9,769 nt of DNA from Pseudomonadota bacterium. Its GTDB lineage: Bacteria; Pseudomonadota; Gammaproteobacteria; Burkholderiales; Burkholderiaceae_D. Position 1 is the stretch's first letter. Every line of letters begins with the position of its first letter. This document shows positions 7,284-9,769 of this stretch, piece by piece. A program made the translations under genes and the position numbers. Under the pieces are notes generated by a model. It saw only the letters and a list, made by a program, of their open reading frames with translations, was not told the DNA's origin and ran no database searches. The DNA lies in contig JAFECY010000286.1 in the NCBI GenBank assembly GCA_018241865.1, positions 1 through 9,769 on the forward strand. The letters are read 5' to 3'.

Positions 7284-7700
7284 ATGTGCGAGCACTACGT
7301 TCTGCGATCCGCCCTTCAGTCAAAGGACATTGAAGCGTTGTGGCAAGCGCTGGCTCAACTTCCCAAGCGAGAAGGCGCTCCGTATCTCGCTGAGGCGCTG
7401 CTGGCAAACTGGCATGAGTCCCATGAAGACATCGTCTTTGAGCTCGGGCTCATAGGCGATTCGCGCACATCCAAGTCTGTGGCTCAGGCGGCTCAAACGA
7501 CCTTCGACTACATGGTCAGTTGGGGAACTCTTCAGGAGTTCCAGCGCAAGTGCGCGTATGCGCTAGCCCGGATTGGCAGCGAGGAATCTCGGGAGGCACT
7601 TCAGGCTCTCACAAAGCACTCGGATCCAAACCTTCGGGAGTACGGCGAAGAGGGCTTGCAGCACTGGCCGCTGCCTTACCGAGAAGGTAAGTATGCCTAG
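7284..7700 (+). CDS. HEAT-repeat-like protein of cassette 1
   Basis: A 138-residue soluble protein made of paired amphipathic helices: KDIEALWQALAQLP (14-27), GAPYLAEALLANW (31-43), HEDIVFELGLIGD (47-59), FQRKCAYALARIG (86-98) and SREALQALTKHSDPNLREYGEEGL (102-125, read as two helices). The phrases ALARIGSEESREAL and DPNLREYGEEGL are typical of HEAT/PBS-lyase-like repeats, which act as protein-binding scaffolds. No catalytic motif, signal peptide or membrane helix is seen. The ATG lies 16 bases inside the cassette and lacks a Shine-Dalgarno, as is common for cassette ORFs, so expression probably depends on an upstream promoter. The specific function is unknown. Confidence 0.8.
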   Translation: MCEHYVLRSALQSKDIEALWQALAQLPKREGAPYLAEALLANWHESHEDIVFELGLIGDSRTSKSVAQAAQTTFDYMVSWGTLQEFQRKCAYALARIGSEESREALQALTKHSDPNLREYGEEGLQHWPLPYREGKYA

Positions 7701-7728
7701 CACTTGGCATCTAGCCGCCATCCATACT

Positions 7729-7742
7729 GGACACCGGTGTCC
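7729..7742. repeat. Perfect 14-base palindrome before attC1
   Basis: GGACACCGGTGTCC is its own reverse complement. It lies between the stop of the HEAT-like gene and attC1, 12 bases before the R'' box. There is no T-run after it. It could be a protein-binding site, a weak transcript 3' hairpin, or an addition to the attC fold. Confidence 0.6.
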
Positions 7743-7754
7743 GCGAACAGTGCT

Positions 7755-7826
7755 GCCTAACCCTTCCATCGAGCTGACGTCCAACGGGCTGCGCCCGTCG
7801 GCCGCAGCTCATGTCAAACGTTGGGC
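7755..7826 (+). other. attC recombination site 1 (72 bases)
   Basis: R'' is GCCTAAC (7755-7761) and R' is GTTGGGC (7820-7826). GAGCTG (7771-7776) pairs with CAGCTC (7805-7810), and ACGGGC (7784-7789) pairs with GCCCGT (7793-7798) around a TGC loop. Between these stems one base (A7777) has no partner and acts like the extrahelical bases that direct strand choice in attC hairpins. Outer-box complementarity, central hairpin and bulges together match the attC family. It follows the HEAT-like ORF on the same strand, as in integron cassettes. Confidence 0.9.
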
Positions 7827-7832
7827 TTATTA

Positions 7833-8063
7833 ATGGACGCACAAAACTTCTATATAGCGATTGAGACACTTGTAAAAGAAGCTGTGCCAGACGGTCTGGA
7901 GCGTGTGCGCCTATTGAACGAGTTAGAAAAGTTTCGTTTGTTGCGTCCTGATAATCCACCTGCCAAAGGGCTTATGGCAGACGTTGAACTTGTTATAAGC
8001 AAGCGTTTAATTACAGAGCGTCATGCGAACTTGATTAAAGAAATAGCACATTACTGGATATGA
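7833..8063 (+). CDS. Unknown small protein of cassette 2
   Basis: A 76-residue soluble protein that I do not recognise. It is mostly helical and acidic at the N-terminus (MDAQNFYIAIETLVKEAV) and has two likely helices later (ADVELVISKRLI, about 48-59, and RHANLIKEIAHYW, about 63-75) around a proline-rich turn (RPDNPPAKG). No cysteines, signal peptide or membrane segment. The ATG at 7833 starts 12 bases inside the cassette; a TTG at 7821 lies in the core site itself and is unlikely to be used. There is no Shine-Dalgarno. Codon use is A+T-rich compared with the core genes. Being the only ORF in a well-formed cassette makes it likely to be real. Confidence 0.7.
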   Translation: MDAQNFYIAIETLVKEAVPDGLERVRLLNELEKFRLLRPDNPPAKGLMADVELVISKRLITERHANLIKEIAHYWI

Positions 8064-8104
8064 CAAGCGGTGAGTTGAGTCATAGGATTTTATTTGCTGC
8101 AAGT

Positions 8105-8114
8105 GTTGGCCAAC
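8105..8114. repeat. 10-base palindrome before attC2
   Basis: GTTGGCCAAC is a perfect palindrome five bases before the attC2 R'' box, in a position like that of the 14-base palindrome before attC1. Length 10 is easily reached by chance, so only the parallel placement is notable. Confidence 0.35.
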
Positions 8115-8119
8115 TTGTT

Positions 8120-8194
8120 ATTCAACGCAGACACGCAGCAGTAAGGTTGCTGCTTCGCGGCGCGTGCTGTGTGCCGCTCATTTCAGCGTTAACG
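8120..8194 (+). other. attC recombination site 2 (75 bases)
   Basis: R'' is ATTCAAC (8120-8126, fits RYYYAAC) and the 3' core starts at GTT 8188-8190. CACGCAGCA (8132-8140) pairs fully with TGCTGTGTG (8165-8173) with one G-T pair. The loop region TGCTTCGCGGCG (8151-8162) resembles the CGCTTCGCGGCG tip of many known attC sites. The core reads GTTAACG, which departs from GTTRRRY at the last two bases; those come from the next cassette. Cleavage would fall between G8188 and T8189. Confidence 0.75.
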
Positions 8195-8216
8195 CCTTCC
8201 TTTTATCCATATTTAA

Positions 8217-8236
8217 AGCCATATAGTTATATGGCT
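8217..8236. promoter_or_regulatory. Operator palindrome and -10 of brnTA
   Basis: AGCCATATA (8217-8225) and TATATGGCT (8228-8236) are perfect 9-base inverted arms around GT. A TATAGT at 8222-8227, one base from the -10 consensus, lies inside the palindrome, 39 bases before brnT. The -35 is weak. A dyad over the -10 is where a ribbon-helix-helix antitoxin such as BrnA would bind to repress its own operon. This is known for BrnTA and inferred here. Confidence 0.65.
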
Positions 8237-8265
8237 AATTGGCGTTCCTGTGCTAGACTGCTCTC

Positions 8266-8544
8266 ATGGCGAAAACCCGATTTGAATGGGATACAGAAAA
8301 GGACGCGGAAAACCAAGCGAAGCATGGCGTGCCGTTTTCTTTGGCGCAATATGCCTTTTCTGATCCCAATCGGGTGATTGCGGAAGATATTGCTCATAGT
8401 GAGACAGAGAAGCGCTATTTTTGCTTCGGCACAGTGAATGGCGGCGTTTTGACTGTTCGGTTTACTTACCGTGGCAATGCTATCCGCATCTTCGGTGCCG
8501 GCTACTGGCGGAAAGGAAAGGGAATGTATGAACGCGAAAATTAA
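8266..8544 (+). CDS. brnT: BrnT family toxin (RelE-fold ribonuclease)
   Basis: A 92-residue protein of the BrnT family, ribonuclease toxins that cut RNA and stop translation until neutralised by BrnA. Family landmarks in order are FEWD (6-9), KHGVPF (19-24), the acidic SDPN (32-35), HSETEKRYF (44-52, with basic and aromatic residues of the probable active-site region) and the C-terminal strand/helix RIFGAGYWRKGKGMYE (74-89). The GAGYWRKGK form belongs to a BrnT subgroup that differs from the SAR-containing form. The ATG lies 29 bases after the operator palindrome. The 3' end overlaps brnA by 17 bases, so the pair is translationally linked. A module with its own promoter is typical of toxin-antitoxin cassettes in integron arrays. 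Confidence 0.9.
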   Translation: MAKTRFEWDTEKDAENQAKHGVPFSLAQYAFSDPNRVIAEDIAHSETEKRYFCFGTVNGGVLTVRFTYRGNAIRIFGAGYWRKGKGMYEREN

Positions 8545-8806
8545 ATACACTGATGAACCTATCGAGGCTAAGGTCATTCAAGATTTTCTGCCTCCGCCGG
8601 AGGAGTTGGCATTTCGTGAAGAGGGTGTAAAAGTCACCATTGCTCTCAGTAAGAAGAGCATTGCGTTCTTCAAGTCTGAGGCGGCGAAACATCACACGCA
8701 GTATCAACGGATGATTCGTAAACTCATAGACTCTTACGTGGAGACCTATGACAAGCCTTTGACATCCCGCTCAACACGAGCCGCCCGTAAGCGGGTTTCT
8801 GGTTAG
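8528..8806 (+). CDS. brnA: BrnA family antitoxin (ribbon-helix-helix)
   Basis: A 92-residue antitoxin that binds BrnT through its N-terminal part and DNA through a ribbon-helix-helix fold. The RHH is seen as strand VKVTIAL (34-40), helix SKKSIAFFKSEAAKH (41-55) and helix TQYQRMIRKLIDSYVETY (57-74). The N-terminal acidic EEGVKV and LPPPEELA stretches are typical of BrnA. The start is the ATG at 8528, preceded by the purine-rich AAAGGAAAGGGA inside brnT; an upstream start at 8471 lies deep in brnT and is rejected. The last twelve codons (STRAARKRVSG and stop) fall within the attC candidate at 8769-8819, an unusual overlap. It probably represses the palindrome at 8217-8236. Confidence 0.88.
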   Translation: MNAKIKYTDEPIEAKVIQDFLPPPEELAFREEGVKVTIALSKKSIAFFKSEAAKHHTQYQRMIRKLIDSYVETYDKPLTSRSTRAARKRVSG

Positions 8807-8819
8807 CGAAGCGTTGGGG
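8769..8819 (+). other. Candidate short attC site 3 (51 bases)
   Basis: R'' is GCTCAAC (8769-8775, fits RYYYAAC) and the core is GTTGGGG (8813-8819, last base off GTTRRRY). They pair at six of seven positions with one G-T pair. Inside, CCCG (8784-8787) pairs with CGGG (8792-8795), and AGCC (8779-8782) with GGTT (8801-8804). It is short, overlaps the end of brnA, and runs directly into the can fragment, so it could also be a degraded or chance structure. Confidence 0.4.
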
Positions 8820-8976
8820 CGTTGCGGCAACCCGGCGGCACCGCGTCGCGCAACCTACTCTCCATCGTTGACCGCATCCAACCCACCGCGCAAATTTTGC
8901 TGGAAACCGAACTGCGGCACGGCTCGCAGATTTTGGAGAACCTGGTGGAGCAGGGCGGCTTGCGTATCGTCTGGGC
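8818..8976 (+). pseudogene. Truncated copy of the carbonic anhydrase gene 3' part
   Basis: It matches can from about 6801 to 7028 in the same frame, translating as GGTASRNLLSIVDRIQ, then TELRH joined directly to GSQILENLVEQG, and LRIV. It lacks the start, the zinc-site half and the natural stop. One 69-base in-frame deletion removes 23 residues and lies between two copies of TGCGGCACG (6896-6904 and 6965-6973 in the intact gene), which points to slipped mispairing. A second loss, of 57 bases (7029-7085 equivalent), removes the C-terminus and stop. There is no start codon or ribosome site for it. The homology begins within five bases of the attC candidate core at 8813. Confidence 0.93.
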
Positions 8977-8991
8977 GTCACGATCAAACGC

Positions 8992-9165
8992 ATGGAAACG
9001 CGACTGGCGACATTGACGCTTTTGTTATTTTGGTCATACTCTGCCTATTCTTCGCGCATTCGGTGAGAATCAATGGCCATGCGGGTTCCAGACGAGCTAA
9101 GTTGCATTTTCCTTGTTTTCGCTGGTCGGGTAATTTATCAAAATACAAATTAAATCAAGTTGGGC
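8992..9165 (+). other. attI-like recombination site, copy B
   Basis: The leader repeats that before cassette 1 at about 89% identity and ends AAATCAAGTTGGGC, with GTTGGGC at 9159-9165 fitting GTTRRRY. It has no RYYYAAC box or palindromic arms. A cassette-like ORF starts 11 bases after the core. No integrase is adjacent. Confidence 0.5.
9013..9040 (+). promoter_or_regulatory. Possible cassette promoter in leader B
   Basis: TTGACG (9013-9018) and CATACT (9035-9040) with a 16-base spacer repeat the arrangement of leader A. The -35 is unchanged while neighbouring bases have drifted, but the -10 differs. It would read into the zinc-ribbon membrane protein. Confidence 0.35.
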
Positions 9166-9769
9166 GCTCAACAACCATGACTAGCCATTACGACTGGAAA
9201 AACGGAGAGCAAGCCTGTCCATCTTGCGGCTGGGTCGGCCTCGGAAGTGACACGGAAATAGGCGAGATTTTCAACGACGGGGCTGAATATCACTGCCCGG
9301 ATTGCAATTACCGTTTCGGCTACATCGCCTACCCTTTATTGAGCGAGAGTCTTACAGACTCGCGCGCACCACAAAGCGACCGAATATTCGCTGAAATAGC
9401 CACGCGCCACACTCCTGGCGTCAATGCATCATTCACTATTAAGAATTTAGCGCACGCATACTTGCGCACCTTGCTGCTCTGGCTCATCGCTTGCTTTATC
9501 GGTTCGCTCTTAACCGGCTGGATTAGCGCATGGGCTGGTGATCGTGGCGGCTGGGAGGGGCAGCTAGTTCAAATAGTTTTTGGCTTCGCAGGCGCCGTTG
9601 CATTCCTTGCATTTCTCATGTTCTGTGTCTTGCTCTATAGTTGGTTCAGTAGCTATAAGCTGGCACTGCGAGACTCTGCTGAGCTCAATAGCAACCGGGA
9701 ACTCTTTATGCATCGCTATCGTGATGTGTTTGGCCCCATTCCGTGGCGCTAGTTGTGCCCCATACAACG
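9160..9769 (+). mobile_element. Probable integron gene cassette 4 (cut by window end)
   Basis: The segment starts at T9160 of the GTTGGGC core and carries one ORF (9177-9752). Ten bases after its stop the window ends in CATACAACG. ATACAAC (9762-9768) is one base from an RYYYAAC R'' box and would be where attC begins. The rest of the site lies outside the window, so the right end is unproven. Confidence 0.5.
9177..9752 (+). CDS. Zinc-ribbon protein with two membrane helices, cassette 4
   Basis: A 191-residue protein I cannot assign to a named family. The N-terminal domain has two CPxC knuckles (CPSC at 14-17, CPDC at 40-43), forming a probable zinc ribbon that binds zinc or mediates contacts. 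It is followed by two hydrophobic helices, about 96-118 (LRTLLLWLIACFIGSLLTGW) and 131-156 (VQIVFGFAGAVAFLAFLMF), so it is anchored in the inner membrane with both soluble ends probably on the same side. The C-terminus (157-191) is polar. The ATG at 9177 was chosen because it lies 11 bases inside the cassette; the longer frame to 8814 runs through the can remnant and leader. No Shine-Dalgarno is seen, so the leader B promoter may drive it. Confidence 0.72.
   Translation: MTSHYDWKNGEQACPSCGWVGLGSDTEIGEIFNDGAEYHCPDCNYRFGYIAYPLLSESLTDSRAPQSDRIFAEIATRHTPGVNASFTIKNLAHAYLRTLLLWLIACFIGSLLTGWISAWAGDRGGWEGQLVQIVFGFAGAVAFLAFLMFCVLLYSWFSSYKLALRDSAELNSNRELFMHRYRDVFGPIPWR

Larger units (their letters stand above)
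7268..7820 (+). mobile_element. Integron gene cassette 1 (HEAT-like protein)
   Basis: The cassette runs from T7268 of GTTAGGC to G7820 of the next core, 553 bases, with one ORF and a terminal attC. If circularised, its R' box would be G7820 plus TTAGGC from 7268-7273, that is GTTAGGC, the exact complement of its own R'' box GCCTAAC at 7755-7761. This agreement of two sequences 490 bases apart supports the boundaries. Its 5' end TTAGGCATCAC also resembles the 5' ends of known resistance cassettes (recalled). Confidence 0.88.
7821..8188 (+). mobile_element. Integron gene cassette 2 (unknown 76-residue protein)
   Basis: A 368-base cassette from T7821 to G8188 with one small ORF and a terminal attC. 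In circular form its R' would be GTTGGGC, which pairs with its R'' ATTCAAC at six of seven positions if two G-T pairs are allowed. It is visibly richer in A+T than the core genes to the left, which fits acquired DNA. Confidence 0.75.
8189..8813 (+). mobile_element. Probable integron gene cassette 3 (BrnT/BrnA toxin-antitoxin)
   Basis: This segment begins at the attC2 cleavage point and carries a toxin-antitoxin pair with its own promoter and operator. It probably ends at the attC candidate at 8769-8819. In circular form R' would be GTTAACG, which pairs with R'' GCTCAAC at only four of seven positions, so the right boundary is less certain than for cassettes 1 and 2. The alternative is a longer segment ending at the core at 9159. 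Confidence 0.5.
8818..9165 (+). repeat. Long direct repeat, decayed copy B
   Basis: This is the second copy of 6801-7273, about 1.9 kb downstream in the same orientation: can remnant (8818-8976), leader (8977-9158) and core GTTGGGC (9159-9165). With the two flanking copies, RecA-type recombination could remove the intervening cassettes 1-3. The interval 8807-9176 holds no complete gene. Confidence 0.93.

Noticed and set aside
8060..8377. Plus-strand ORF spanning attC2 and the start of brnT
   Set aside because: It runs through attC2, the operator and brnT in another frame and shows no protein features.
6801..9165. Composite transposon or insertion sequence bounded by the direct repeats
   Set aside because: No transposase and no terminal inverted repeats are present, and the repeats are pieces of can and a leader.
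8814..9176. N-terminal extension of the zinc-ribbon protein through the can remnant
   Set aside because: This part is an out-of-frame reading of the can remnant and leader. The ATG at 9177, just inside the cassette, is the natural start.
1..9769. CRISPR array, tRNA or rRNA genes
   Set aside because: No regularly spaced short repeats and no cloverleaf or rRNA-like segments were seen on either strand.

Overview
The window looks like chromosomal DNA of a betaproteobacterium, probably Burkholderiales near Oxalobacteraceae. This is inferred from GC-rich codon use and from a housekeeping gene order (argB, HAD pyrimidine 5'-nucleotidase, slmA, pabB/pabC fusion, beta-carbonic anhydrase) that I associate with that group. 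It falls into two parts.

Part one (about 1-7077) is ordinary core genome. On the minus strand a tightly coupled three-gene operon (ECF sigma factor, small zinc-finger anti-sigma, small Cys-rich CWC protein; junctions TGATG and ATGA) diverges from argB. argB converges on a secreted TraB/GumN protein. That gene in turn diverges, across only 34 bases, from a plus-strand run: HAD nucleotidase, slmA, fused pabB-pabC, and carbonic anhydrase (can). These genes serve arginine and folate synthesis, pyrimidine nucleotide turnover, nucleoid occlusion and CO2/bicarbonate exchange.

Part two (about 7078-9769) is accessory. Directly after can there is an integron-type gene cassette array with no integrase gene in the window. 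The array has a GTTAGGC core site at 7267 and a HEAT-like cassette that ends in a convincing 72-base attC (7755-7826). It continues with a cassette for an unknown 76-residue protein ending in a second attC (8120-8194), then a BrnT/BrnA toxin-antitoxin module with a weaker, short attC candidate (8769-8819). The R'' box of attC1 is a perfect complement of the R' box that would form if cassette 1 were circular, which independently supports the cassette boundaries.

The most unusual feature is a long direct repeat. The 3' part of can plus the roughly 190 bases after it, up to the GTTRRRY core (6801-7273), recurs as a decayed copy at 8818-9165. That copy carries two internal deletions and also ends in a GTTRRRY core. 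Each core is followed within 11-16 bases by the start codon of a cassette-like ORF. The shared leader has no attC architecture and resembles an attI site carrying a promoter, so the array appears to contain two attI-like entry points and no integrase. A fourth ORF (zinc ribbon plus two membrane helices) follows the second core, and the window ends in what may be the start of its attC.
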